A stretch of DNA of 64,000 bases from Butyrivibrio proteoclasticus. GTDB taxonomy: Bacteria > Bacillota > Clostridia > Lachnospirales > Lachnospiraceae. This document shows, one piece after another, positions 32,929 to 42,209 of this stretch. The stretch lies in assembly GCF_900115735.1 (NCBI RefSeq), contig NZ_FOXO01000007.1, positions 1 to 64,000 on the forward strand, read 5' to 3'. The notes under the pieces were generated by a model, which saw nothing but the letters and a program-made list of their open reading frames with translations, was not told the DNA's origin and made no database searches. Every line of letters begins with the position of its first letter. Position 1 is the stretch's first letter. Position numbers and translations under genes: made by a program.

Positions 32929-35226
32929 ATGAAAAAAAAGACACTTGCGTCTCTCCTTGCTCTTACAATGGTAGCTGGTTCATTATCAGCTTGCGGTAAG
33001 ACAACAACAGAGACACCTGCAGCTCCTCAGGCAACTGAAGAGGCTTCTACAGAAGCAGCTGCAGAGACAGAAACAACAGAAGAAGCAGAAACAGAATTGG
33101 TTTCAACTGCTGATCTTCCATCATCAGTTCAGGAACTGAACGGAAAAGAGTATGGTGAGAATGCTGATTACATTTCACTTTACGACAAGTATGGCAAGCA
33201 GATCTCAATTGCTGATGTAACAGAGGATGAGGAAACAGGTCTTGCTTACCTCAATGTAGACGGAAAGAGCTATGAGCTTGGTCTTGATTTCCTTTCAATG
33301 GCTATGGTCTATAACACATCTACAGAAGGAACAGACTTCGCTACAGAAGATGAAGTATATGCTGAGTGGTGGAAATATTACATCACACGTTGGAACTATA
33401 TGCTTCCTGAGATTCCTCTTTATTCAAACGAATACTATGATGTTTATAATACTCAGATTAAGGGTGTAGAAGAGCATCCTACAAACCCATATTGGAATCC
33501 AGCGCTTGCTCTTATCGACTGGACATCAGAAAAAGAAGATAACTCAATTATCCTCGGTGACACAACTGATCTTTCAGGTAAGTTTAGATATGCTACATTC
33601 GGAGCAAGTAACCCTGGAGCATCAGACCATGATATCTACAGACTTACAAACGGTCTTGATATTGTTGCTATGACAAAAGAGGGTGGCTACGAAGTAAATA
33701 AGACTGTTGTTGACAGCTTCGATGAAGTAGATAATGAGGATGGTTCAAAAACTTACACAGTTAAGATCAAGGACAACCTTAAATTCTCAGATGGATCTGC
33801 TGTAACAGCTAAGAACTATCTGTACTTCCCACTTGCATTTTCAACACCGGTTGCTGCAGAAGCTGCAGGTAAAGATCACGCAAGACTTCTTTATGAAGTA
33901 GGCTATAAAGGATTTGCTGCATACGACGGAACAAACGAAGGCACAGATGGCGCAACAAAGGTTATGGCAGGTATTCGTCTTTTAGATGATTACACATTCT
34001 CAGTAACAATTGATGCTCAGTATCTTCCATACTTCTATGCTAATACATACCTTGCAAGAGATTACTTTGCTCCTTCATACAAGGATCTCTGGTTTGGTGA
34101 TTGTGATATAGCTGATGACGGCGAAGGTGTTTATATCACAGGCGACTTCTATGCAAAAGACGGTGATAGCTATGTAATGGCTAAGCACATTACTGAGTCA
34201 GCTAACAATACAGATACAACATATCCTTACACAGGCCCTTATGTTGTAAAGAGTTATGATGCAAGCGATAAGTCAGCTGTTCTTGAGAAAAATGAGTACT
34301 ATGCAGGTAACTATGATGGAGCAGTTCCTTCTATCGACAAAGTAGTTTACAAGAAGGTAATCGCAGAGACTCAGCTTGAAGACTTTAAGTCAGGCGGTAT
34401 TGATCTCCTTTCAGGTATCACAGGTGGTTCTGCAACTGATGAAGCTGTAGCACTTGCTGATGGTTCAAACGGAGCTTATGCTTATACACACTATTCAAGA
34501 GCAGGTTACGGTAAACTTGGATTCAGATGTGACTATGGCCCAGTTCAGTACACAGCAGTTCGTCAGGCTATTGCATACTGCATGGACAGAGCAACATTTG
34601 CTAAGGACTTCACAGGTGGTTACGGCGGAGTTGTTGACGGACCTTACTACACAGGATCTTGGATGTATAAGGCTGCTGTAGATCAGGGAATGCTTCTTAA
34701 CACATATGATACTTCTGTAGATTCAGCTATCGAAGTTCTTGAGAACGATGGTTGGGTATACAATGCAGAAGGTGGCGAGTACACAGAAGGTGTTCGTTAT
34801 AAGAAGATTTCAGGTGAGTATGCTACAGAGAATGACAAGAACTATCAGTCAGTTGACGGTGCATACAAGACAGTTGAAATCGATGGCGACTACTATATGC
34901 CTCTTGTACTTAACTGGTATGGTACTGTTGATAACGAGTTCTCAGATCTCCTTGTAACAGGTTTTGAGCAGAATGATAATATCGCAGCTGCAGGATTTGC
35001 TGTTCAGAAGACAACTGGTGACTTTGCACCAATGCTTGATGAGCTTGCTCAGCAGCAGATTTATGGTTACTACAGTGGTACACCTATGTACACATGCTTT
35101 AACTTTGCTACTGGATTCAACTCAGCGGTTTATGATTACTCACTTAATATGACTATTAATCCTACAATATATGACGATTATCAGGCATATTATATTAAGG
35201 ATGAAGCAGATATTTATTGGAACTAA
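32929..35226 (+). CDS. Oligopeptide ABC transporter binding lipoprotein (OppA-like, enlarged)
   Basis: The lipoprotein has 765 residues with lipobox LSAC (Cys about 21), an acidic Thr/Glu-rich linker, then a family 5 solute-binding fold from about residue 165 (KIKDNLKFSDGSAVTAKNYLY, YPYTGPYVVKSYD, VLEKNEYYAGNYDG, RQAIAYCMDRATFAKDFTGGYG). Typical OppA is about 540 residues; the excess is mainly an N-terminal region at about 50-150. The ATG at 32929 follows GGGAGGTAAAAAT; an upstream in-frame ATG at 32881 lacks a ribosome site. It is followed by a hairpin and then the permease genes. Confidence 0.9.
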   Translation: MKKKTLASLLALTMVAGSLSACGKTTTETPAAPQATEEASTEAAAETETTEEAETELVSTADLPSSVQELNGKEYGENADYISLYDKYGKQISIADVTEDEETGLAYLNVDGKSYELGLDFLSMAMVYNTSTEGTDFATEDEVYAEWWKYYITRWNYMLPEIPLYSNEYYDVYNTQIKGVEEHPTNPYWNPALALIDWTSEKEDNSIILGDTTDLSGKFRYATFGASNPGASDHDIYRLTNGLDIVAMTKEGGYEVNKTVVDSFDEVDNEDGSKTYTVKIKDNLKFSDGSAVTAKNYLYFPLAFSTPVAAEAAGKDHARLLYEVGYKGFAAYDGTNEGTDGATKVMAGIRLLDDYTFSVTIDAQYLPYFYANTYLARDYFAPSYKDLWFGDCDIADDGEGVYITGDFYAKDGDSYVMAKHITESANNTDTTYPYTGPYVVKSYDASDKSAVLEKNEYYAGNYDGAVPSIDKVVYKKVIAETQLEDFKSGGIDLLSGITGGSATDEAVALADGSNGAYAYTHYSRAGYGKLGFRCDYGPVQYTAVRQAIAYCMDRATFAKDFTGGYGGVVDGPYYTGSWMYKAAVDQGMLLNTYDTSVDSAIEVLENDGWVYNAEGGEYTEGVRYKKISGEYATENDKNYQSVDGAYKTVEIDGDYYMPLVLNWYGTVDNEFSDLLVTGFEQNDNIAAAGFAVQKTTGDFAPMLDELAQQQIYGYYSGTPMYTCFNFATGFNSAVYDYSLNMTINPTIYDDYQAYYIKDEADIYWN

Positions 35227-35275
35227 TTTTCTACTAGAAGTTTCGGTAGGATTATGGTAATATAGGTAACTGACT

Positions 35276-35322
35276 GACAATCCACGGTTATGGGAATGGG
35301 CCCATGACCGTGGATTATTGTC
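35276..35322 (+). terminator. Hairpin between oppA-like and oppB-like genes
   Basis: GACAATCCACGGT (35276-35288) pairs with ACCGTGGAT and TTGTC (35307-35322), and GGG/CCC pair near the loop. The T tail is weak (GGTTTAAA). It probably acts as a partial terminator or stabiliser that keeps the binding protein mRNA abundant. Confidence 0.65.
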
Positions 35323-35436
35323 GGTTTAAAGATGATTTTCGCAATATAGATTATTTGTTATTTTAATTTGAACATTCCTATCTGCAAAATGATTACAGAT
35401 GGTTTATATAAAGAATATTTTTAGGAGGTTTTGGCT

Positions 35437-36489
35437 GTGGGAAAATATATTCTTAAAAGAATAGGCTACATGTTTATTGTTCTTGTAGTTATGTCAGTTT
35501 TACTATTCCTTATATATAATCTGGTGCCAAATAACAGAGCTTATACAGACGCTAAGGCTGATATGACAGCTCAGAAAACTCGTCTTCGTAATGCTTCCGA
35601 AGAAGAGAAGGACAAGATGTTTAATGATTTGTATTTGGAATACCAGCGTAGATATGGAACAGATACCGATAATATGGCGGTGAGATACCTTAGATGGGTT
35701 GGAATTATGCCTAATTACTATGGTACATATTCAGGACTTTTGCAGGGAGATTTCGGATATTCATATGAGTTCAAGGATGACGTTATCAATGTTGTTCAGG
35801 AACCTTTGAAAAATACTATATTTATAAATATCTTTGCAACCATTCTTGCGCTTGGAATAACAATTCCGCTTGGAATAGTTTGTGCTGTACATAAGGGAAG
35901 CAAAGGAGATCAGGCCATGCAGGTCATTACGATCATCGGATATTCACTTCCAACTTTCGTAACAGCAATCCTTTTTGTTTGGATATTCTGTTCACTTCTT
36001 GGAATATTCCCTCCTAGTGGAATGAAGACTCCCGGAAGTAACTATACAGGATGGAAATGGTTTGTAGACAGAATGTACTACATGGCACTTCCTCTTATAA
36101 CAATGACATTCTGCTCACTTGGTTCTATGACTAGATATGTCAGAGCTTCAATGATCGATGCACTTTCACTTGACTGCATCAGAACAGCAAGAGCTAAGGG
36201 TGTAACGGAAAAGGCAGTTATTTATTCACATGCCTGGAGAAACGCTCTTATTCCAATCGTTACTCTTGTTGTTGGATGGTTCCTTGGTATTTTTGGCGGA
36301 TCACTTATTTTCGAGAATACATTTGGTATCAACGGAATGGGTAAGCTTATGATTGTTTCACTCCGTACACAGGACTTTGATGTAGTTATTTTGATGCAGC
36401 TTTTCTATGTTGCTATTTCTCTTATAGGCAACCTGATAATTGATATTGTATACGGACTTGTTGACCCTAGAGTCAGAGTAAGCGCCTAA
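35437..36489 (+). CDS. Oligopeptide ABC permease, OppB-like
   Basis: The permease has about 350 residues: a first membrane helix (YMFIVLVVMSVLLFLIYNLVPN), a large extracellular loop, and five further helices in a binding-protein-dependent transport domain (SLPTFVTAILFVWIF, SMTRYVRASMIDALSLDCIRTARAKGV with the EAA-like loop, NALIPIVTLVVGWFLGIFGGSLIFENTF). The first loop is longer than usual (about residues 28-110). I chose GTG at 35437, eight bases after AGGAGG, over the TTG at 35431, which is too close. It forms the membrane channel with the OppC-like protein encoded next. Confidence 0.9.
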   Translation: MGKYILKRIGYMFIVLVVMSVLLFLIYNLVPNNRAYTDAKADMTAQKTRLRNASEEEKDKMFNDLYLEYQRRYGTDTDNMAVRYLRWVGIMPNYYGTYSGLLQGDFGYSYEFKDDVINVVQEPLKNTIFINIFATILALGITIPLGIVCAVHKGSKGDQAMQVITIIGYSLPTFVTAILFVWIFCSLLGIFPPSGMKTPGSNYTGWKWFVDRMYYMALPLITMTFCSLGSMTRYVRASMIDALSLDCIRTARAKGVTEKAVIYSHAWRNALIPIVTLVVGWFLGIFGGSLIFENTFGINGMGKLMIVSLRTQDFDVVILMQLFYVAISLIGNLIIDIVYGLVDPRVRVSA

Positions 36490-36503
36490 GGAGCAGTGAG
36501 ATT

Positions 36504-38594
36504 ATGAAGAAAAAGAATTTTTTTGGCCGATTAAGCGGCTGGGTACGCAGAGTATTTTTTGGAGGAAGCAGAGACCTTGCCGACTCCATTGATGTAGAAG
36601 AAGTAGTAAGCCCTGTAGGACAGATTGTAAGAAACTTCCTTGAGAGAAGACTTGCAGTTGGAGCTTTGATAGTAGTTATTTTAATGTTCCTGTTGGTTTT
36701 CTTTGGACCACTTTTTATGCCTAACTACTATGACTCATATACAGAAGTTACTCAGAAAAACGTAGCTCCTACAATGAGCATGATGAAAGTTCCTTCAGGA
36801 CTTAAAAATGATATAAAGATGATAGACAGCTATGGTAGTTTCTCAGTTGGTCTTTCTAATTCAGGAGACGTATATGTTTGGGGAGCAACTCAGATTGGAA
36901 CAACCGGTATTGATATCAGTGAGATACCTGATGCTGTTAAGAATGATACAATAGCTTATGTTGCAGCAGGTATTGACCATATTATTGCAATCAGTGAATC
37001 CGGTAAGGTTTATGGATGGGGATCCAATAAGCACGGTCAGTACATCACAACTGATAAAGAAGTCCTTGAGCAGCTTGAGGAAGCTGAAGAGTCAGTTAGT
37101 GAAGAAGAACAGGCTATTCTCGAAGAGGCTGGTGCTTCAGCTTCTGTAGAGGGTGAAGATACTGAAGCTACAGATGCTGAAGAAGAGACTACAGAGGAAA
37201 CTGAGGTTGCAGCAGCTACATCTGTTGCAGCCGGTGAGAACATCATTCCAATGCCTGATGAGCTTGTTAATGGAACTATTGATGTAGCTAATATTAAAAA
37301 GCTTGTATGCGGATATCAGTGTACAGCAATTCTTATGAACGATGGTAAGCTCTATATCTGGGGTAATGCCAATGCATATCAGAATATCAGCAGCTTTGTT
37401 GATAAAGATGATCTGAAAGATATCGATTTCACACTTAACTATGTAGTTGGTCTTACTGATGCAGGAACATCAATCTACACAGGAAAGCGTGGCCTGTATG
37501 ACCAGTATCGTGCAAATATAAATGAATCAGCTAAGTCTTCAAAGAAGTTCCTTGGAAAGAGAAAGATTGTTTCAATCTATGCAACTAATAATCATCTTTG
37601 CGGAATGCTCAGTGATGGAAGCCTTTTCTTCACAGGTAACTTCCCTAATGATTCAGTTGCTATGCCAGAGCTTCATGAAGACGAGACAATAGTTCAGCTT
37701 GAGGCAGGAACATACCACTATACAGCTCTTACATCAGAGGGAAGAGTGCTCTCATGGGGTGGCTCAACACTTCATCAGACAGATGTACCAAGTGGACTTG
37801 ATGGCAAGGTAGCAAAAGTATTTGCTGGTGCTTTCCAGAGCTATGCAGTTAATGACAGCGGCAAGCTTATTGATAAGTGGGGACTTAAGGGATACATCTT
37901 TGGAACAGACGGAAATGGTGCAGATATCTTCCAGCGTATCATCGCAGGTGGAAAGATGACCATGACTATCGGTGCTGTAGCAGTTATTATTTCAACTATA
38001 ATTGGTATCGTGGTTGGATGCCTTTCAGGATACTTTGGTGGAACAGTGGATATCATTCTCATGCGTGTAGCTGAGATCTTTGCAGCTATCCCATTCCTTC
38101 CATTTGCGCTTATTCTTTCAGCTATTATGGCGCAGATGGATATCTCAGAGAATAAAAAGATATTCATTCTTATGTGTATCCTTGGTGTTCTTACATGGAC
38201 AGGACTTGCACGAATGGTTAGAGGACAGGTTCTTGTTGCACGTGAGAATGAATACGTTACTGCAGCTAAGGCTATGGGTGTTAAAGAGGGAAGAATTGCT
38301 TTCAGACACATCCTTCCAAACATTGTTTCAATCATCTTTGTTACACTTACACTTGATTTTGCAACATGTATGCTTACTGAGTCATCACTTAGTTATCTTG
38401 GATTTGGTGTTACATATCCAAGGCCAACATGGGGTAATATGCTTAGTGGCTCAAACAATTCAACGATTATCAAGAATTACTGGTGGCAGTGGGTATTTAC
38501 ATCAATCTTCCTTGCAGTTACCTGTATCTGTATCAATATTGTAGGTGACACATTAAGAGATGTAATGGATCCAAAATCTGACCGTGACAAGTAA
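36504..38594 (+). CDS. OppC-like permease with an RCC1-like propeller in its first loop
   Basis: The protein has 696 residues, against about 300 for normal OppC. Residues 1-72 are the usual N-terminus and first helix (LAVGALIVVILMFLLVFFGPLF). Residues about 80-478 form an extracellular insertion with RCC1-type repeats: GDVYVWGA (about 122), GKVYGWGSN (169), GKLYIWGN (282), GSLFFTGN (374), GRVLSWGG (415) and DKWG (456). An acidic Glu/Ala/Thr-rich loop lies at about 190-245. Residues about 482-690 are the standard permease core (LTWTGLARMVRGQVLVARENEYVTAAKAMG, ESSLSYLGFGVTYPRPTWG). The frame is unbroken, so the insertion is real. Confidence 0.88.
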   Translation: MKKKNFFGRLSGWVRRVFFGGSRDLADSIDVEEVVSPVGQIVRNFLERRLAVGALIVVILMFLLVFFGPLFMPNYYDSYTEVTQKNVAPTMSMMKVPSGLKNDIKMIDSYGSFSVGLSNSGDVYVWGATQIGTTGIDISEIPDAVKNDTIAYVAAGIDHIIAISESGKVYGWGSNKHGQYITTDKEVLEQLEEAEESVSEEEQAILEEAGASASVEGEDTEATDAEEETTEETEVAAATSVAAGENIIPMPDELVNGTIDVANIKKLVCGYQCTAILMNDGKLYIWGNANAYQNISSFVDKDDLKDIDFTLNYVVGLTDAGTSIYTGKRGLYDQYRANINESAKSSKKFLGKRKIVSIYATNNHLCGMLSDGSLFFTGNFPNDSVAMPELHEDETIVQLEAGTYHYTALTSEGRVLSWGGSTLHQTDVPSGLDGKVAKVFAGAFQSYAVNDSGKLIDKWGLKGYIFGTDGNGADIFQRIIAGGKMTMTIGAVAVIISTIIGIVVGCLSGYFGGTVDIILMRVAEIFAAIPFLPFALILSAIMAQMDISENKKIFILMCILGVLTWTGLARMVRGQVLVARENEYVTAAKAMGVKEGRIAFRHILPNIVSIIFVTLTLDFATCMLTESSLSYLGFGVTYPRPTWGNMLSGSNNSTIIKNYWWQWVFTSIFLAVTCICINIVGDTLRDVMDPKSDRDK

Positions 38595-38607
38595 GGGAGT
38601 GTAAAAG

Positions 38608-39600
38608 ATGGCTTTATTAGAATTAAAAGATTTACATACCTTTTTTAGAACAAAAAAAGGAATAGTTAAGGCTGTCAACGGTGTTTCTTATTCGGTTGAT
38701 GAAGGAAAGACCATTGGCGTAGTAGGAGAGTCCGGTTCCGGAAAGAGCGTATCAGCAATGAGTATTTTGCAGCTTCTTGATGGTAACGGATATATAGATA
38801 GCGGTGAGATTATGTTCGATGGAAGAGATCTCACAAAGCTTTCAGAAAAAGAAATGTACAAGGTTCGTGGTAATGATATTTCTGTTATTTTCCAGGAACC
38901 AATGACAAGCTTAAATCCTGTCTTCACTATTGAAAGACAGGTAAGTGAGCCTTTCATTATCCACCAGGGTATGAATAAAAAAGAAGCAGCTGCAAAGGTT
39001 GTAGAGATGCTTGCAGATGTTAAGATTCCTAATCCTCACATCGTAGCAAAGCAGTATCCACACCAGCTTTCAGGTGGTATGAGACAGAGAGTCATGATCG
39101 CTATGGCGCTTGCCTGCAAGCCAAAGCTTCTTATTGCTGATGAACCTACAACAGCTCTTGATGTTACAATTCAGGCTCAGATCCTTAAGCTTATGAATGA
39201 TCTTAAGAGTGAGTATAATACATCAATTATCTTCATTACACACGATCTTGGTGTAATTAGACAGATTGCTGATACGGTTGCAGTTATGTACTGCGGACAG
39301 GTTGTTGAGCTTACAGATGCAGAGACAATTTTCCACGTATCAGAGTTCTCGCATCCATATACTGAAGGACTTATGATATCAATTCCAAGACTTGATACTC
39401 CTTCTAACCAGAAGCTTGATGCTATACCGGGCGCAGTACCTCATCCACTTAAGCTTCCTAAGGGATGTAAGTTCGCTCCTCGTTGTAAATATGCAACAGA
39501 GAAGTGCTTAAATGAAGAACCACCACTTATCAAGGTTCGTGAGGGCCAGCAGGTAAGATGTTTCTATGCTAGAAAGGAGGATCGTCATGCCACAAAATGA
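38608..39600 (+). CDS. Oligopeptide ABC ATPase, OppD-like
   Basis: This 330-residue ABC ATPase has normal length and layout: Walker A GESGSGKSVSAMSI, Q-loop IFQEPMTSLNPVF, signature LSGGMRQRVMIAMAL, Walker B LLIADEPTTALDVT, switch His in ITHDLGV. The C-terminal oligopeptide-transporter extension has HPYTEGLMISIPRLD and Cys residues in CKFAPRCKYATEKC, which in relatives can bind an iron-sulfur cluster. Its end overlaps the oppF-like gene by 14 bases. Confidence 0.94.
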   Translation: MALLELKDLHTFFRTKKGIVKAVNGVSYSVDEGKTIGVVGESGSGKSVSAMSILQLLDGNGYIDSGEIMFDGRDLTKLSEKEMYKVRGNDISVIFQEPMTSLNPVFTIERQVSEPFIIHQGMNKKEAAAKVVEMLADVKIPNPHIVAKQYPHQLSGGMRQRVMIAMALACKPKLLIADEPTTALDVTIQAQILKLMNDLKSEYNTSIIFITHDLGVIRQIADTVAVMYCGQVVELTDAETIFHVSEFSHPYTEGLMISIPRLDTPSNQKLDAIPGAVPHPLKLPKGCKFAPRCKYATEKCLNEEPPLIKVREGQQVRCFYARKEDRHATK

Positions 39601-41107
39601 TAAAGTCCTCTTAAAGATTACAAACTTAAAACAGTATTTCCCTGTAGCTAAAAAGGGAATGTATGTAAAAGCCAATGATGGTATTACACTGGATATTTAT
39701 GAAGGTGAGACTTTAGGTCTTGTTGGAGAGTCAGGCTGCGGTAAGTCAACTTTCGGCCGCACGCTTCTTCAGCTATACCGTCAGACTGGTGGTAAGACAA
39801 TGTACTATGGAGCTTCTCTTGATGAACTTGCTCCTAAGTATGTTAAAAAGACTGTTACTAACCTTACAAAGCTTAAGAAGAAGATGGAAGAGCATCAGGC
39901 TGAGTATGAAAAAGCTCAGAAAGAGTATGATGCTGCTCCTGATGATAAGAAACTCCATCTTCACACAGATCTCACAGCTAAAAAGAAGACTGCTAAGGAC
40001 TCGTATCTCAACATCGTTAATCTTATCGGTGGTTTCATTGTTGCTGATGACCTTGCTCCTGTTGAGAAGATATATACAGAGAGATATACAGCATGTGAGA
40101 AACTCAATAAGGATATTGAGAAGCATAAAAGTGCCAAGCTTGATGCAGATGAGCTTGAGTATGTAGTTAATAAAAAGGCTGATAAGGCTACAGATAAAGA
40201 GAAGAATAAGCTTGCTTCTCTTAAGGCAAAGGCAGATCTTATTAAAAATACTATTGATGCTGATAAAGCGGCAATAGCAGCAATTGATGAGAGAATAGAG
40301 GCTCTTCGCGCAAACTATAGAAGTAATCCTGATTTTGCAAAGCATGAAGAGAATCGTGATGAAGGTATTGATCTTGCAAGACTTTCATACAACGAAGTTC
40401 GCCTTATCAGAAATCAGCTCCAGTACATTTTCCAGGATCCATATTCATCACTTAATCCCAGAATGACTGTTGCATCACTTATCGGTGAGGGACTTATGGC
40501 TCATAAGTTCTGCAAAGGCAACAATGAGCGTATGCAGGATGAAGTAATCAAGATCATGGAAGACTGCGGACTTGCAGGATACTTCGTACACAGATTTGCA
40601 CACCAGTTCTCAGGTGGACAGAGACAGCGTATCGGTATTGCACGAAGCCTTGCTGTTAATCCTAAATTTGTAGTATGTGATGAAGCGGTGTCAGCTCTTG
40701 ACGTTTCAATTCAGTCACAGATTCTTAACCTGTTACAGGAACTTAAAGAGAAAAAGAACCTTACTTATCTTTTTATTACACATGACCTTTCTGTTGTAAA
40801 ATATATCTCAGACAGAATCGGTGTTATGTATTTAGGAAACCTTGTTGAGCTTGCTACATCTGATGACATTTTTGCTGCACCTGCTCATCCTTATACAAAA
40901 GCTCTTCTTGAGTCAATACCTACGACAGATAGCAAAAAGGATCTGGTAGTTCTCGAAGGAGATATACCTAGCCCTGTTAACCCTCCTAAGGGATGTAAGT
41001 TCCATACAAGATGTAAGTATTGTACAGAGATATGCGAGCATGTTGTTCCTGAGTGGGAAGAGATATCTCCAAATCACTTTGTAGCATGCCATCATAAGCT
41101 TGTGTAA
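39587..41107 (+). CDS. OppF-like ABC ATPase with a coiled-coil insertion
   Basis: The ATPase has about 506 residues, against about 320 for normal OppF. Walker A GESGCGKST is at about 47-55, but the Q-loop YIFQDPYSSLNPRM comes only at about 279; the usual separation is about 45 residues. The extra 185 or so residues (about 70-270) are Lys/Glu/Ala-rich heptad-like helices (KLKKKMEEHQAEYEKAQKEY, KNKLASLKAKADLIKNTI). The rest is standard: FSGGQRQRIGIARSL, VVCDEAVSALDVS, ITHDLSVV, and the Cys-rich end CKFHTRCKYC. ATG 39587 follows AGGAGG. It is expected to pair with the OppD-like ATPase. Confidence 0.9.
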   Translation: MPQNDKVLLKITNLKQYFPVAKKGMYVKANDGITLDIYEGETLGLVGESGCGKSTFGRTLLQLYRQTGGKTMYYGASLDELAPKYVKKTVTNLTKLKKKMEEHQAEYEKAQKEYDAAPDDKKLHLHTDLTAKKKTAKDSYLNIVNLIGGFIVADDLAPVEKIYTERYTACEKLNKDIEKHKSAKLDADELEYVVNKKADKATDKEKNKLASLKAKADLIKNTIDADKAAIAAIDERIEALRANYRSNPDFAKHEENRDEGIDLARLSYNEVRLIRNQLQYIFQDPYSSLNPRMTVASLIGEGLMAHKFCKGNNERMQDEVIKIMEDCGLAGYFVHRFAHQFSGGQRQRIGIARSLAVNPKFVVCDEAVSALDVSIQSQILNLLQELKEKKNLTYLFITHDLSVVKYISDRIGVMYLGNLVELATSDDIFAAPAHPYTKALLESIPTTDSKKDLVVLEGDIPSPVNPPKGCKFHTRCKYCTEICEHVVPEWEEISPNHFVACHHKLV

Positions 41108-41126
41108 TTTTGAAAGGTTACTTTGA

Positions 41127-41381
41127 ATGGGATGGAATAGAAAAGTTGACAGAATATTTAAGGCAAGAGAAGAAAATAAAAAAAGTGAAGAGACGCCTGA
41201 TATTTATGCAGATGAATATTATGATCCGAGAGAGGACAGGATTCCCTATGAAGTAGGAGATAACCTGGAAAAAGGAGATCTCTTTGCTATGTTATTGTCA
41301 GCATGGATTGTTATTATGCCGATAGCTGTGGGGATACTTCTTCTGATAGTATTACTGGCATGGCTCCTTCTTGGACTCTAA
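41127..41381 (+). CDS. Small single-helix membrane protein at the end of the opp operon
   Basis: This 84-residue protein has a charged, Tyr-rich first half (KAREENKKSEETPD, DEYYDPRED) and one strong C-terminal membrane helix (about 55-82, AWIVIMPIAVGILLLIVLLAW). I do not recognise a family. It starts 19 bases after the OppF-like gene with GAAAGG upstream, and a terminator follows. It is therefore co-transcribed with the peptide importer and may be a small accessory subunit; function unknown. Confidence 0.7.
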   Translation: MGWNRKVDRIFKAREENKKSEETPDIYADEYYDPREDRIPYEVGDNLEKGDLFAMLLSAWIVIMPIAVGILLLIVLLAWLLLGL

Positions 41382-41400
41382 AATAATAAACTTTTCATTA

Positions 41401-41436
41401 AATAGGCACAGAAGTGTTAACTTTTGTGCCTATTTT
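41401..41436 (+). terminator. Intrinsic terminator of the opp operon
   Basis: AATAGGCACA (41401-41410) pairs with TGTGCCTATT (41425-41434), with an inner AAGT/ACTT stem, running into TTTT. Confidence 0.88.
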
Positions 41437-41506
41437 ACGATATAATAATAGAAAAGCAGATGGGAACTGCTTTTGAATTATTATACTATTTTGGAAAGGA
41501 GGAAAA

Positions 41507-41686
41507 ATGTGTATGACAGCTACATGTGATGCCAGAATGGAGGTTATTGACTGCATTAGAAGGGATTGTGAAAACGAATATTATCCAGATCCTGAAAAAG
41601 TTGCCCATATTACCGGTTTACCTTTGGGGGTTGTGTTTGATCTTTTAATCGAACTAAAAAACCAGGGTTGTCTTGGAAAGAGATAA
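41507..41686 (+). CDS. Small winged-helix-like protein, 59 residues
   Basis: This short frame begins with ATG (a second ATG two codons later) preceded by a strong GGAAAGGAGGAAA. The product reads with CDARMEVIDCIRRDCENEYY near the start, then EKVAHITGLPLGVVFDLLIEL, which looks like a helix-turn-helix half followed by NQGCLGKR. Four Cys residues are present. An upstream TATAAT (about 41440) and a hairpin AAAAGCAG/CTGCTTTT lie in its leader. I do not recognise a named family; a small DNA-binding regulator is a guess. Confidence 0.62.
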   Translation: MCMTATCDARMEVIDCIRRDCENEYYPDPEKVAHITGLPLGVVFDLLIELKNQGCLGKR

Positions 41687-41731
41687 TCTTCACCAATTTA
41701 ATGGAGAATACCATGGAAGAACAGCAAATTT

Positions 41732-41764
41732 AAAGGTCCTGTGCAATTAAAGCATAGGACCTTT
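41732..41764. terminator. Bidirectional intrinsic terminator
   Basis: AAAGGTCCT (41732-41740) pairs with AGGACCTTT (41756-41764). It lies between converging genes and has A/T tracts on both sides, so it can serve both. Confidence 0.75.
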
Positions 41765-41779
41765 AATATTTCATAAATA

Positions 41780-42031
41780 TCAAAGCATTTCTACAGGCTC
41801 ATGTGTGAAGTTGGCCTTTCCATCTTCGTAAAGAGCTTTCACAAAATCTATAGCTCTCTGACCTGACTCCTCTATAGGAACATTTTGACTATATATATAT
41901 TTTAAGTTATCACCGGTTGTAAGTAAGAAGTCGATTTCTGTTCCGCTTATCTGGCCATCACCAAAATCCAATGGCTTAACTTCGACGGAGCTTACTTCTC
42001 TTATGATTCCTGAACTAAAAAGAACTCTCAT
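41780..42031 (-). CDS. Conserved-looking hypothetical protein, 83 residues
   Basis: This soluble, acidic 83-residue product starts with ATG after a very strong AAAGGAGG on the minus strand. The sequence contains PLDFGDGQISGTEIDFLLT and ends with HEPVEML. No signal peptide, membrane helix or known motif is seen. It is alone between the small 41507 gene (converging) and a lipoprotein gene (diverging). Function unknown. Confidence 0.6.
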   Translation of the reverse strand: MRVLFSSGIIREVSSVEVKPLDFGDGQISGTEIDFLLTTGDNLKYIYSQNVPIEESGQRAIDFVKALYEDGKANFTHEPVEML

Positions 42032-42105
42032 TAAGAAAACCTCCTTTAATTAAGTGATATTATAGTCTATATTCTATCACTAAAATGATGTAATTGCGAT
42101 AGTCT

Positions 42106-42134
42106 TTGGCTATTTTGGCTATTTGTGCTATACT
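42106..42134 (+). promoter_or_regulatory. Promoter of the 42210 lipoprotein gene
   Basis: TTGGCT (42106-42111) and TATACT (42129-42134) are separated by 17 bp. The -35 region contains two direct copies of TTGGCTATTT, 10 bp apart, which may be a regulator site. Confidence 0.55.
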
Positions 42135-42209
42135 AAAACATGTGTTACAAAAATTGTAATATATTCTTGAAAGGATGATGACAGAGCCTTTTTGGCGGTT
42201 AATATACAA

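Noticed and set aside
39773-40345. 190-codon minus-strand frame inside the OppF-like gene
   Set aside because: It mirrors the low-complexity Lys/Glu/Ala-rich coiled-coil of the real gene, gives a Ser/Leu/Ile/Cys-rich product and has no start signal.
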